Translations under genes and position numbers: made by a program
Notes under the pieces: model-generated
The model's database searches: none
Told to the model about the DNA's origin: nothing
What the model saw: only the letters and a program-made list of their open reading frames with translations
Part shown: one piece after another, positions 25,730 through 38,594 of the stretch
How the letters are laid out: each line of letters starts with the position of its first letter
Numbering within the stretch: the stretch's first letter is position 1
Assembly (NCBI GenBank): GCA_025093555.1
Contig: JAIWNF010000019.1
Span: forward strand, 248,001-312,000
Direction: 5' to 3'
Length of the DNA stretch: 64,000 bases
Source of the DNA: Circinella umbellata
Lineage: Eukaryota; Mucoromycota; Mucoromycetes; Mucorales; Lichtheimiaceae

Positions 25730-26525
25730 ATAGTTTGACAGGAACAAAAAAAAAACCTTTCTTTTTTTACACCCCCCCTTTTATGTTCAAATTTGTACAA
25801 AAACCGACTCTATTTTCTTTGTTATGCGTAGAACCAGTAACTTTTTTGTTTTTCTCTTTATTTCTTTCATATATAAATTTTATTATAAATATAATATATT
25901 CTATATATATATATAATTATACATAGCTTATTATTATCCATATACATTATCTTCTTTGTCTTTCTCTCCCTTAGTTATATTTTATCCCTCCGCCCAAACC
26001 TTTTAAATTTGTGATAGATAGATTCCATCCATATTCCCATTTATTTTTCTTTTTAGATATATTATATATATATATATATTATTATATTATATTATAACCT
26101 TCACATATAAATATCATTTAATATTATTATTATTATTACTATTATTACTATCATATATATATATAAATTTTGTTCCAATCCTATTATTATCAATATCTAG
26201 AGATGTATAATATTCAACATATTTTTTTTTTTGGGGGTTTAGCTATATCTATAAAGTGATGTGTCATCTATTTTAGTTCATCTATCTGACCGAAAAAAAA
26301 AAAAAAAAGTGCTACGCTTTTTTGATAACGAAAAAAGATGGGGTCTAGGTATAATCTCATGAAAATGAACGGGATGGGATATGTTAAAGAATAGAAGCAG
26401 GGGCCACTATTTCTTTTCTTTTTTTTTTTTCGGGTTGGAGGTTGACTGTGCTACAAAAAGAAAGTCAGGGACTCGAGTTTACATGTAAACTTCTTTCGTA
26501 CCACACTTTTTAATTATCGATCGGG

Positions 26526-26555
26526 TTTTTACTTTGCCATATGGCAAAGTAAAAA
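26526..26555. repeat. Perfect 30-nt palindrome
   Basis: Centre ACTTTGCCATATGGCAAAGT extended by five T on the left and five A on the right, so all 15 pairs match with no loop. It sits in the convergent spacer between two gene 3' ends. It could form a cruciform or an RNA hairpin with a T/A-tract end. No function is known to me. Confidence 0.9.
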
Positions 26556-27330
26556 AAAATTCATACTTTTTTTTGTTTTCTGTAAGGAAAAGCAAGGAGG
26601 CGTGTGTGTGAGAAAATAAGTTTTTTTTTTTTGCTCTTGCATTGTTTAAAAAACGCGTTCAAAAAAAAAATTTTTTTTTCTCTCTCTAAATCGGTGAAAG
26701 TATCACGTTTTTTTTTAAAGACATGAGTTTATAAAGCGAACGGGCCACCTTTTGTGTATAAAAACGTGTCTTTTTTAAATATGCAGCTACCGGATGAGGG
26801 GGGCGGAGAGTCTTTTATTAGTTTGAAAATATTGGAACGGGAGTAGTAAGGACCGTGCCTTTTGATATGATTTTTTTTTTTTCGTTCTAGACTTTTTTTA
26901 TGGGTACTTCCGGTTCGTCGGTGTAATGTTGTTTTTTTAGACTTGCACATACTCCCCCCCCCGGACGCCTCAACACCAAAAAAAAAAAAGAACCAAAAAG
27001 AAGATCAACTTATTATTAGATTACAGATTATACATATAGCAATACAAAATATAAAGATAGACAAGGTGAAAAATGTTTATATATAGAGAAAAAGATAGGC
27101 GAGCGGAACGCGGAGGAAGTTTTTTTTTTTTATTTTGAGCAGATTGAAGTCAGAATATAATTCATTGAATGGTTTATTATGTATTCAAAAGAGAGGACAG
27201 AAGAAGGAATTATATCTATTTTATGACATGATGTGTATCATTAAGAAAAAATGTGTAATACCCCAGTTCATTTATCTGAAGGGTGGGATGATGTGTATAC
27301 TAAATAATCCATTAAAGAAGACCTTGAAAT

Positions 27331-27366
<36 letters not shown>
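27331..27366. repeat. (GT)n microsatellite
   Basis: An almost pure GT run of about 36 bases with one A interruption near its start, in the spacer between the Ser-rich gene and RPT1. Confidence 0.9.
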
Positions 27367-27371
<5 letters not shown>

Positions 27372-29046
27372 TTGGGGTGCGGGGTGCGGGTTGATCATAC
27401 AATAATACTCGACGATACAACCAGACTTAATTCTGATAATGTTTACTTACATAAAAATTAAAAACTATGAAACGAAATCTTTTTATTCTAAAGAAATATA
27501 TCTTGGGATAATCGATTATTGTATTTAATTAATCTTAGACGTATCATTAGTAGTTACTAGGTAACTGGTTACGTATTTATGTAAATAATCTGAAGGGTAT
27601 ACGTAGTTACGTAGTAAACATTTCTTATTGGTTTTGTAAAACTATGGTTACTACTATCTATATAACATTTTCAGTACGTAATTACATGTAATAATTAAAA
27701 AAAACGTGAGATGATGATTTTTTTTTGGTACGTACCCACAGTATCATACTTTCATCAATTATTAATTTATATTACGTATACATATCAAAGTACTTGTTTA
27801 AAGAAACAAATGACCCGGGTTTAGATATACAGAGAAATAACACTATTTACTTGTTAGAATATGTTAAATTGCTATCACAAAACAGTCCAATAAGTTTGGA
27901 AAAAACCTTACCATTTTTTTGTACATATGTACACTCATACAACACAAGATGTACTTTTTTTTTGGTCTTGTTATGTGTATAGGTATGTACAAATATAATG
28001 AAGCAATTTCGAAAACACGAGGTCAATCTCTTTTCGTACATACGTATGATAGATAGAATATATCAGTGGATTACTTGAGCGGGGAAAGATGAAGCATATA
28101 AATTACAAAAATGTCAATATATAGATATGTACAAAAAAAAAATATGACAAGAGATATTATTTCTGTTGTACGTAGGACGATTTATTGAGTATTTACTCTC
28201 GGTAAAATAATAATCATAACAACAGTAATATGAAAGAACCCTATTGGACTCATCTTGTATACCTACATAATAATAATAATAATAATACAAAAAAAAAGTG
28301 GTATGTATTCACAATTTTTAGGAATAAGATGGTATGATATATCTCTCACATTGTATAAATGAAAAACGCGAAAATTATTCTTTTCTTCAACCAACCATTA
28401 CGTAACGGCAGTTTTTGACATTCCAACTTTGCGGAAAGCCCTCCCGCTCCTCCCGCCACGAGGCGGAAATAGAGTACATCCTATGTAACTAAATAAAAAT
28501 AATTCGGGTCTACAGTATTTAAATTTTAAATGCATTATATTTGTTACTACGTATTAAATTATTATTATAACGTCATGATATATGGTCCACAAATGGAACT
28601 ATGGGAAATGTATAGTTTTGATATATATATAGATGCTGCGCAAGCATATAACAGCTTGAGCATAAATAGTGCGCGTTGTTCAGTATATTGGCCCGACATC
28701 GACTGTCAATGCACAAAAACTAAATCTATTAGTTGCTGACTAAGGTCGTGATCAGTATGTAGACCAGTAGGCTAGATTTTAAAAAATGACTCAGCAGAAG
28801 TTAAATTAGACACTTGGAATATCTTGTACATAACTTAAGTATAAGTATATATATTCCCACTCTATCTCATGATTCCATAAACATATCAAGTGGGGAAAAG
28901 GTTTTCGTCGCTCGGAAACCCAACATTACTTTTTTTTTTTTGTAGAGTAGAAATTGGTTGTTATATGAATGGATGTGTATATGAGTGAATTTTTATTATT
29001 TTTATTTTTAATATTATTGAGATGATAATAAAGAATAGATTGAATT

Positions 29047-31084
29047 CTAATTCCACATAAGATACTATTAAGAAAATAAAATAAATTGTCAGTTCATATA
29101 CATTTTTTTTCTTTCATAAAAAACCAATGACTATTATTATTATTTACCTTGGGAGTACTAGAGAACTTTTGGTATCCTTTGATAACTTTATTAACCGCTT
29201 CCAAAAAGTCCTTTTCAGTAGCCACCTTTCTTCTTGCACGAATAGCAAACATACCAGCTTCTGTACAAACACTTCTTAATTCAGCACCTGTTGCATTTGG
29301 ACACAATCGAGCAATTAATTCATAACGAATATCACGTTCAACACTCATACTTTTTGCATGAATCTTTAAAATATGTGCACGACCCTATAAATATATATAT
29401 ATATAAAAGTGGATTATTTAATATTATTTATTTCCCATTCCTCTCCCTCCTAACCCCACTCCTCCAATTGAATCCTTACCTCCAAATCTGGTAAACCAAA
29501 TTCTACACGTCTATCCAAACGACCCGGTCGCAATAATGCAGGATCCAAAGTATCAGGACGATTTGTAGCCATTAAAACCTTAATATTTCCTCTTGGATCA
29601 AAACCATCCAATTGATTAATCAATTCCAACATGGTACGTTGTACTTCATTGTCACCTCCTGCGCCATCATCAAATCGAGCTCCACCAATAGCATCTACTT
29701 CATCAAAAAAGATAATACATGCTTTTTTCGTTCTTGCCATTTCAAATAATTCTCGAACCATACGAGCACCTTCACCAACATATTTTTGAACTAATTCTGA
29801 ACCAATCACACGAATAAAAGTAGCATCGGTTCGATTGGCCACGGCTCTTGCACATAATGTTTTACCGGTACCAGGAGGACCATACAATAAAACACCTTTG
29901 GGAGGATCAATACCAAGATTAACAAATCTTTCGGGTTGTAATAAGGGTAATTCAACGACTTCACGTAAACGTTCAATTTGTTCTTTACATCCACCGACAT
30001 CACTGTAAGTGACATCCGGTTTTTCTTCTACTTGCATCATCGTTACAGAAGGATCAATTTTAGGAGGTAAAGGCACTTGAATTTGATATTTTGTACGATC
30101 TACACCTACACGCATGCCTTCTTCAATATCAGTAGGTGATACATGACGAACTAATTCTACAACGAATTTTGCAATTTGTTTGACATTGATGATATATTTG
30201 GCATCTTCATCATCACCTCCTTGAATGATTTTTGTACAACGTGCAACCTTTTTTTTTTTTTGGTGGTGTCAAAAAATATATATCTTTTTTAAGTATATAA
30301 TTATTTTTCTTATTCCCCCTCCCCCCCCCCTATTCTTATTATTATCTTACCTGCAATGGTTGTTCTTCTTGCATTCTTTGTTTATCAGCAGGTATATCCC
30401 ATAAATTGGGTGCTGCGAGACCAGTATCTGATTCCTTGACACCTTATTTTTTGATAACATAAAAAACAAAATACTATTAGTTGAAAGAGCCCTCCTTTTT
30501 AATATATATATATATATATATCAATCCCCAGAAATAATAATCATTTTTACCAATTTTTTCATTGACTCGTTTTTGTATATCTTTAATATCTTGATCAAGT
30601 TCTTTAAGTTCTTTTGCATAAGGTCCTTGACCCTAATTTTTTTTTTTTAAAAAAAAACATACATTCTGAATCAATAAATCTACATGGATACTAATCATTA
30701 TGAAGAAAGGGTTGTTGTTTTTTTTGTTATTTTTTTCTTTTAGAAAATAAATAAAAATAAAAGACGTACATAAGTTTTAAGAAGTTTAATATCACCTTCA
30801 TCGAGAGCTATATATAATAAAATAATCCATCTTTTTCAATTAGTTTCTAATTATCGAAACAAAAAATAAAAAAAAAAACTTTACCAACTATCTTCTCGTC
30901 TTTGTTTTCATCATCGATAGTTTTATCGTCTAAAATAGTAATAATAATAATAGTGTTAATTCATATTCTCAATGGTATATATTATTGTTATTGTTGTTGT
31001 TCTTTTTTTAGGGTTCCTTTTGTTTAATAGTATAAAATGAATAAAGGTTTTATTACATTTTTCCCAATCTTCTTTTGGTGGCAT
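29047..31084 (-). CDS. RPT1: RPT1, 26S proteasome regulatory ATPase subunit (PSMC2/Rpt1)
   Basis: AAA ATPase of the proteasome 19S base that unfolds ubiquitinated substrates. Eight exons: complement 31057-31084, 30885-30929, 30770-30807, 30551-30632, 30351-30442, 29480-30247, 29148-29384 and 29047-29064. They total 1308 nt and 435 aa, the family length. The N-terminus MPPKEDWEK is typical. Next come the coiled coil ([20 protein letters not shown]), the OB region, Walker A GPPGTGKT at residues 218-225, Walker [12 protein letters not shown] and the second region of homology [19 protein letters not shown]. The last exon is only 18 nt and supplies YLMWN plus stop, matching the family C-terminus, which ends in a short Tyr-containing tail. 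Without it the frame would read into a poly-Asn intron. Shares a divergent promoter with the RTT106-like gene. Confidence 0.96.
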
Positions 31085-31854
31085 GGTTTATAAGTGCGTG
31101 TGTTTTAAAGAGGATAATAAAAAAAAAGGGGAGGTGGGAGAAGAGGGATCGATTAGAGAAAAAGAAGCGTCCTGCGTGGAATAAGAGTACGCGTGTCGGA
31201 TGAGGTGTGTGGAGTTTATTAAGGGAAAGAGTTTCCAAAAAAATAAAATAAATTGAGAGCCTACGTCACCTGGAATTTAATTGGTTAAATTCAAATAACA
31301 TTATTTGAGGGATGGCCATACCTAATTAACATCTATTGTTATTGTTGTTGGCTGGATAAATAAAAAAAGATTTGATTTATCCAAATGATCATCATTTCAC
31401 TCTTTTTACGTATTTCTCAAAATAATAATAATAATAATAATAATATAAAGTAGTATTATTATTCATGAAAACACAATAGTTCTCATTATATAAGTAAAAA
31501 CTAAAAACAAATTGATCTAGTTATCCATGCTCAATGTTTTCCTATTAAAAAGAAGAGAAAGAGAAGAAAGGAAAAGGAAGTGTGGTTTAAAAAAAAAAGC
31601 TATTGCAAAAAAAAACAATCCTTTTTTTTTTTGGTGCAACTTTGTCATTATTCATGCAAAAAGAAAAAAGAAAAGTGTCTTTTTATTTTTATCATCTTCC
31701 CAAGCAGTCACCTTGAACCTCTTTTTTTTTTCTACCCCACTCTTTTCCCCTTTCTCCCTCTCCCCCGCCCCTTTCCACCTTACTCCTCCTCCCTTCTTCT
31801 ACTACCTCATAGTCCCCACCTTAACGTATACACACACACACACACACACACAAA
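31085..31854. promoter_or_regulatory. Divergent promoter of RPT1 (-) and RTT106-like gene (+)
   Basis: A 770-bp region between two starts. It contains an ACGCGT box at 31189-31194 (about 105 bp from the RPT1 ATG), an AAT microsatellite near 31420-31445, pyrimidine-rich DNA at 31720-31800 and a (CA)11 run at 31831-31852 ending two bases before the RTT106 ATG. I saw no proteasome-associated control element of the yeast Rpn4 type near RPT1. Open frames at 31527-31874 end in the CA run and are artefacts. Confidence 0.5.
31831..31852 (+). repeat. (CA)11 microsatellite abutting the RTT106 start codon
   Basis: Pure CA run in the presumed 5' UTR. The ATG follows after AA at 31855. Length changes would alter leader length directly before the start. 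Confidence 0.9.
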
Positions 31855-33441
31855 ATGACATCGTGGTTAAATAATATTAACGATATAAATTTACGTGAAT
31901 CAATTCAACAATTAATATCCATTTATCCTGATAGTTTATCAGTCGTTCAAAACTTGATAAATTATTATAATGATAAACTCACGTCCAACATGCAACAAGA
32001 GAATGGACGCGAACATAATAACAAAAAACGTAAATTGGATTCACCTAGCACCACCCTGAATGAGAAAGAAGAACAAAAGACCATTAGTATAAACGATATT
32101 TCATTTCAATTACCAGCAAGAAAAAAATTGAATATGATATTTACTTCAACACGTCGTCTTTATCTTGTGAATACGAAAACAGAAGAAATGGACTTTACAT
32201 TTGATTTGAATGAATTGGAACAGGTCTGTTGCGTACCTAGTCCAGTACCTACCAAAGGTCACACATTTACTTTATTTTTTAAACAACAACCCATGGATCC
32301 TATTGTTTTTACAATTCAACAAAAAGGAGATATTCATATTCTTCGACCCCAACAACAACAACAACCCTCCATCCTCACAGAGGATAAAGAAAAACATATC
32401 ATTCAAATACTATCCGAACAAACACAGCATGACATTCAATTACCATCTAAATCCATTTATTTATCTACTGTTCTATCCACGACGACAGGAAAAAGACCTG
32501 ACGAAGATCGATTTTATGCCAATGTGTATTTAAAAAATAAGGAAGCCTGTTTATATTTTTTACCCAAAGGCATTTTATTTGGATTTAAAAAACCCGTTTA
32601 TTATTTTCCATTGACTATTTTATCTTCCACTTATTATTCGGGTATTACTCAACACACATTTAATTTAACGTTGGTTTTAAAAAAGAATCAATTGCCTTTG
32701 GGTTCCTTATTCAATGGATCGAAAGATGAACAAGAAAATGGATCTACTTTGGAATTTTCAATGATTGAACAATCAGAATTTGGTGGTATTGATCAATATA
32801 TTAAAAAAATGAATATTAATGATAAAAGTATGAGCGAAGAAAATATGGCACCTGAAACAAAAGCAAAGAAACAACAACAACAAGAAGAAGAAGAAGAAGA
32901 AAAGGATGATGATGGGAATACAAGAACCATATCACATAATAATAACAATGAAGAGGATGATGATGATGAAGAAAATGATGATGATTTTGAACCAAGTGAT
33001 GATGATGATGAACCGTTGGAATATGATACAGATGCTGGTAGTTCACAACAAGAAAGTAGTGATGATGATAATGATAATGAAGAAGAAGAAGAAGATGATG
33101 ATGAAGATGATGATATGATGGATGAAGATATTCGAATTGAAACCAACAAAAAGCGTCCACTTGTAGATGGTATTGATGAAATTGATGATTCAAAAGATGA
33201 AGGGGAACAAGATATTACTAAAACGGATAATGAAGAAGAAGAAGAAGAAGAAGGAACTGAATTGAATGAAGAAGAAGAAGAGGATGAAGATGAGGAAGAA
33301 GAAGAATTACATGAAGATAATGCAGAAAGTGAAAGTTTAGGAAGTAGTAGTGAAGATGATATTGATGAAGATATGAGAGATGCAAAATCTAGAAATATAA
33401 TACCAGAAGATGCAAAAGATGAACTTGAAGATAGTGATTAA
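31855..33441 (+). CDS. RTT106: RTT106-like histone chaperone with long acidic tail
   Basis: Predicted nuclear histone H3-H4 chaperone of 528 aa, intronless. Residues about 80-200 and 210-325 read as the double pleckstrin-homology-like core shared by Rtt106 and Pob3: RRLYLVNTKTEEMDFTFDL, then KEACLYFLPKGILFGFKKPV and LEFSMIEQSEFGGIDQYI, which is the Rtt106 domain ending. The last 190 residues are Asp/Glu/Ser-rich with a few basic interruptions, a usual histone-binding tail. No N-terminal FACT-type domain is present, which argues against Pob3. Gene symbol is by domain content. The tail is coded by GAA/GAT runs that give misleading open frames on the other strand (poly-Ser at 32793-33149). The start follows the CA repeat. 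Confidence 0.85.
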   Translation: MTSWLNNINDINLRESIQQLISIYPDSLSVVQNLINYYNDKLTSNMQQENGREHNNKKRKLDSPSTTLNEKEEQKTISINDISFQLPARKKLNMIFTSTRRLYLVNTKTEEMDFTFDLNELEQVCCVPSPVPTKGHTFTLFFKQQPMDPIVFTIQQKGDIHILRPQQQQQPSILTEDKEKHIIQILSEQTQHDIQLPSKSIYLSTVLSTTTGKRPDEDRFYANVYLKNKEACLYFLPKGILFGFKKPVYYFPLTILSSTYYSGITQHTFNLTLVLKKNQLPLGSLFNGSKDEQENGSTLEFSMIEQSEFGGIDQYIKKMNINDKSMSEENMAPETKAKKQQQQEEEEEEKDDDGNTRTISHNNNNEEDDDDEENDDDFEPSDDDDEPLEYDTDAGSSQQESSDDDNDNEEEEEDDDEDDDMMDEDIRIETNKKRPLVDGIDEIDDSKDEGEQDITKTDNEEEEEEEGTELNEEEEEDEDEEEEELHEDNAESESLGSSSEDDIDEDMRDAKSRNIIPEDAKDELEDSD

Positions 33442-34262
33442 ATTAATTCCCCTCGTTTTTTTCTTGTACATTTATAACAACAAAATACATAACAAATAAT
33501 AATAATAATACTAATAATAATACTAATACTAATTCACTTAATAATTCACTTAAATAAGGAATAATGGGATCATAAAAAAAAATGGTGTGAATTTTACTTT
33601 TTGTAATATAATTATAGTGTGTGACCCGTCTCTTTCTCTCTCTCTCTGTGTGTGTCTTTCTCTCTAGCTATAATATATGAATTGAAGGAGGTGAGTGCAA
33701 CAATTTTTTTTTTTTTGGAAACCTCGTTTTTTTTTTTTTATCGTTTTATTTTTCTTTTCCATTCTTTTTCATGTTAAGAAATTCTTTTACATTCATTTTT
33801 TATTTTTAATGAAATATTATATCAATCTTTCCATCTATTCAAAAAAAAGAAATATGAATTTAATCGAATCTTGGTAATGTTTTAAACGAGATAAACTACA
33901 TGCATATATATATTAGTATTATAACTATGTAGAAGCACAGCCTACATATATATATATTCAACTACTTTTTTAAGCACGTGACGGTGACTTTGTTCAGCCG
34001 GAACTTATTATCTTTTTCCTCAACAAAAAGATACATAATAACCCTTTACCCTCAACACTTTTTTCAACCTCCCCCCCCCCTTTTTTTTTCTTACAAAAAG
34101 TTACGACAACATATACACACACGTATATATAAACCCTTTTTTTTTTAAGAGAAGAAAAAAATAAGGTATTATTATAATTAAATTAGACAACTTTTAGAAA
34201 AGAATACACCCTTATTATTATTATTACTATTATTTTTGTGTGTGTCTGTGTGTGTGTGTGAG
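33442..34262. other. Intergenic upstream of BRE1
   Basis: 3' flank of RTT106 and promoter of BRE1. Contains a CT/GT-rich run at about 33630-33665, an E-box CACGTG at 33975-33980, a C run near 34070 and a GT run just before the BRE1 ATG. No gene seen; the frame at 33695-33877 is Phe-rich artefact. Confidence 0.55.
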
Positions 34263-37200
34263 ATGGCAGCTAGAGAGCCCGAGGAACCAAGTTCAACCCC
34301 TCGACCCCCCAAAAAACGTTTTATATCGTCATCTTCTTCTTCACCTACGCGATCCATGGACGAAGATAATTATTCTGAAGATGCGGCTGATCCTCTCATG
34401 GTAAGTTCATTAATACTTTACTTCTTTCAATATAAATATACTTATATATGGGTTAATAATTTATTATCATTATTATTCTTAGGAACCATTTGAAGATTTT
34501 AGACGAGACGCGATCGTCAGACAATGGAAAGAATATTTGGTATGCATTGACAAAAAAAAAATAAAAAAGTAAAAGAATCAATAAGGTGAAAAGATATTTT
34601 AACTATTTCATAAGCGTTTTGGAAAAAGATATAAAAAACGTAAACTTTCAACAGAAAATCGTCAACAAACAACAGAAGCATCGTTAAATATTTGGGAAGC
34701 TCAATTTCAACAGGTTTTTAATTTTTTATTACCACTTTATTCAAATGAAAATGAAAATGAAAAATATTTATATTGTTTTTCTTTTTCTTTTTCTTTTTTT
34801 TTTAGTTACGAAAAGCACTTCATGATTTAGTTTCAGAAGAACATGCTGAATCTTTAAAAGCAGTGATGCACCAACGAGGTAAAAAAATAAGAATGACTTT
34901 ATATTCTAGTTTAGAATAATTACTCATATTTCTTTGTTCTTTTTTTTTCAATTAGATGAAAATAATTCATATCAAACAATGTTGGATTCTATTGCTGATG
35001 AAGCTCCTTCTATTACTGTGGCCATGAAAAAATCAAAATCAACACCAACAAATTCTTCTGAAATAACGCGTTCTATTCAATCATTTAAATCTAAAAGAGA
35101 ATTTATTGCTGAAAAGATTAAACCATTATTAGGTATTAAAATCATAAACTATTCACTTGCACGGATAATAATAATAATGTTTTCTAAAAAAAATATATTA
35201 TATAATAGATTCATCATTACAAACGGAATATAAAGACGCGCTTTCTCAATGGCAATCAGGTGAAAGAATGTTTAATAAATCTAAAGAGAATCTTGAATTC
35301 AATACTCTCAAGGTAAAAGTTTAATTAATATATTGATATATATATATGAAGCCAAGACTAAAATGATTTAATATATATAGTATCTTGTTTTAAATGAAGA
35401 ATTACAATTAATGACACGAAAATTGGAAGTAATGGAAACACTTGCACGTGATACACGTCTTGAACTTATTAATGCTGAAAATCGTTTAGCATCAAAAAAA
35501 CCAGGTTCATCATCGAGTCACAATAAAAGTATACAAGAACAAGGATCAGATAATATTGCTAGTAATAATAATAATGCTCAACAACAACAATCATTTGAAA
35601 ATGCAGTAACAGCAACAGAGGTAACTTATCAAACCCTCCGCCCCGCCCCCCCAAATTTTAATTCATTATGTATATCTAAAAAAACAAAACACATGATAGA
35701 CAAGAATAGAACAAGAAGAAAATTCATTAGCTCAAGTAAAACGTACTTTGGAAAAACAATTAAAAGAAATTGAAGAAATTAAAGAAGAACGCATTGATTT
35801 AAAACAAAAATTGGCTCAAGAAGAAATCGATTTAATGAGTTTACCAGCATCCCGTATTGATAAATTTCACACGATTTATTATCCAGAAGATAGATTGAGA
35901 GATTATCGTCATGACAGTGATCGTTTATTAAATACATGTCAAGAAATTCGTGAAGATTGTGACAAATTAAAAAAAAATCGACGTCATTATATGCAAGAAC
36001 GTGATAAAGAACAATTGGAAACGATTCAAGTTTTACAAAATCGACTTTATACTTTGGATCAAGAATTAAATGAAGTACGTGGTCAACGTGATGCATTACA
36101 AATTATTAGAGATGAATCTATTTTAGTTGGACAAAAAGGACGTGCTTCATTAACAGAATTGGAATTAATTGCACAAACAAGAAAGGTAAACTATTAATAT
36201 ATATAAAAATGTGTGTGTGTATGTGTATATGTAAAGAAGAAGACGGAAGGTATTTAATTTTATATATAAAAAAGGATCGAGCTTCTATTCTTGAAAGTGA
36301 ATTATTACAATTACGTAAAAAAAGTGCTGCTTTAACTGGAAATCGATCATTTTATGAAATGACAATGACATTCAATGAAGGTGAAATTACTATTGAACCA
36401 ATACAAAAAGAATTAAGGTAAAAAAAAAAAGCACTTTGATTTGTAAATGAAAACATCAATATTAAAACATCTTCATTTCTTATATATTTAGTGTTTTAGA
36501 AGAAACGATAAATGAATTAAGATCACAACTTGCAGGTCAAGAAGATAATCACAATTTGGATAATGAAATTAAAAATATGATTCAAACAAAAACGTTAAAA
36601 AGAAAAATGAATGAATTTCAATCAAAATATGGCTTTGATATTCATTCTTCTGATGAAAATGAAATATTAAAAACGTTGAAAAACACACTTGAATCAACTG
36701 AATTCAACATAAATGAAACAGAAAAAATATTGAAATCATTAGAATCAGTAAGTCTTTTTAACGAACGAAATATCTCTATTCTATTCTAATTTGTGTGATA
36801 ATATTTAGGGTGAAATTGAATCTGCAAGTGTAGTAGCTGAAGCACTGAAAGGTAGTACCATGTTAGATGAACAAAATAGGGTCAAGATAAATGAATTAAT
36901 GAAAATGGAAGATGATATATCAAGAGTTCGAGCAGAGGTAAATAAAAAAAAAAAGTCATTCTTTAGCTCTTCCCTAATAAAAAAAAAGACTTATTCATTA
37001 ATATTATTATTATTTTTTTAGCGAGGGAAATATCTTCAAACATTTAATAATTTAAATAAAGCCAAAGATGCGAGTAGTATGGTTGTTGGTGCTCTCAAGA
37101 AACAAGAAGAAAAAGAAATTAGTTATATTAGAGAATTAATTGGACATAAAAGAAATATGAAAGATCAAATGGTAAGACCCTCTCTCTCTATCCCCCTCCA

Positions 37201-37877
37201 AAACATAATAATAATAATAATAATTATCATTATTTTTTTTAGACCAATCTTGAACGTGAAATTACACAAAGTAATATGGCATTAGAAATTTATCAAGTAA
37301 AAAAAGAAGAATTTGATGAAACTTTTAAGGAACTTAAAGAGAAATCAAATCTTGCTAAAGATAAACTTGTTGAGGTAATATATATAAACGAAAAGAAAGA
37401 AAAAAAAAGAACTACCCTTTTAACTAAAATCAACTATTTTTATAGTTGGAAAAATCAATCATGGAAAAGATACGTTTAATAGAACAAGGAGCCCATGAAC
37501 GTTTAAGATTAGAAGAAAGCAGTGAATTATTACGTCGAAATCTTGAATCAACGAGTAGAGAAGAAAGACCTGCTGAAATGGAACTTCGAAGACGTAGAGA
37601 TGAATATAGAGTAAAGTATTTAATTTTAAGGAGTAATACACACACTAGTATGAAAAAAAAAAGGAGGATATAATAGATACTAACGAATAGACTTATTTAT
37701 TAGGCATTATTATATTGTAGATCATGTGAACTACGTTTAAAATCTCATATCATTATGCGTTGTATGCATACATTTTGTAGACAATGTTTAGATGATCGAA
37801 TTGAAACAAGACAACGACGTTGTCCAAATTGTAATGAATCATTTGGTATAAATGATGTTAGACAATTTTACTTCTAA
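34263..37877 (+). CDS. BRE1: BRE1, E3 ubiquitin ligase for histone H2B
   Basis: Nuclear RING ligase that with Rad6 mono-ubiquitinates histone H2B, promoting H3K4/K79 methylation. Fifteen exons run from 34263-34400 to 37704-37877, all in phase, totalling 2523 nt and 840 aa, near the family length. After a disordered leader (PPKKRFISSSSSS) the protein is almost continuous coiled coil with heptads rich in Leu/Glu/Lys. The C-terminal C3HC4 RING (residues about 787-826) is entirely visible: CRSC, CMHTFC, RQCL and CPNC, followed by FGINDVRQFYF, the family ending. The RING and C-terminal phrase identify BRE1. The intron between 35620 and 35700 was placed by frame and has an alternative acceptor nearby. 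The ATG lies at the end of a GT-rich leader. Confidence 0.95.
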
Positions 37878-38408
37878 ATAATTTATATTAACTCTCTATT
37901 ATATTATTAACTCTTTACTTATTATTTCTTCCATATCCCCTCTTCTTCTTCATTCTTCTTCTTCATTCTTTCTTTCTTTCTTTTGTATATACAATTTCGT
38001 TTCTTTTCTTTTTCTTTTCCTTTTATTTCATTATGAATAATTATCATTTGTAAATTTTTTCTATTCTTTTATTTTTCGTACCTTTACTTCATTTTATGTT
38101 CATTTAACACTCTTTTCTCTCCTCCCCCCCCTCTCCCTCCCTTTCTCCTCTTTTCTTAGATATTTTTATTACATAAAAAAATATATAGTATGATTCTTCT
38201 ATTAATCAAAATAACATCTCCTTTCTAATTGTTAATATCTTATAGGCAATAAAATAGTTGATCAAAAAAGAAACTCCCCCAATTCCTCCTCCCCCTCTTT
38301 TATACATCACACATACCCCCCCCCTTTTATTTTCTTCTTGAGTCTTAATTATTTTGTTCATTTACAATCTTTCTTTTCTCTTTCTTTTTTTTATTTTTAT
38401 TTTTAAGG
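37878..38408. other. Intergenic upstream of the rhomboid-like gene
   Basis: A 531-bp pyrimidine-rich spacer with long CT/TC tracts and two C runs (near 38125 and 38318). It is the BRE1 3' flank and the promoter of the next gene. No open frame of note. Confidence 0.6.
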
Positions 38409-38562
38409 ATGGATTTTAATAATAATGAAAAAATGAATCCATTGACTCAAAAACAATCTTCTTTTTTATATTATGGGAAAACATCTGATCCTATTAATAA
38501 ACAAGTCAACAAAATGAATCATAGCAATAATCCTAGTTCTGTATTAGATATTCCTTGTTCCC

Positions 38563-38594
<32 letters not shown>

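Larger units (their letters stand above)
25730..29046. other. 3.3-kb intergenic region with palindrome and GC-rich hairpin, no supported gene
   Basis: Flanked by the 3' ends of the Ser-rich gene (+) and RPT1 (-), so it need not hold a promoter for either. It contains TA/AT runs near 26060 and 26155, the perfect 30-nt palindrome at 26526-26555, a GT run at 27331-27366, several TACGTA words at 27540-27700, and a GC-rich patch with a short hairpin near 28440-28470. Open frames are short and composition-driven. A convergent spacer this long could hide an unrecognised ncRNA. Confidence 0.5.

Noticed and set aside
32793..33193. Poly-Ser and His-rich open frames antisense to RTT106
   Set aside because: Shadows of the GAA/GAT codon runs that encode the acidic tail.
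31855..33441. Identity as Pob3/SSRP1 (FACT) instead of RTT106
   Set aside because: The N-terminal Pob3 domain is missing; only the double PH-like core and acidic tail are present.
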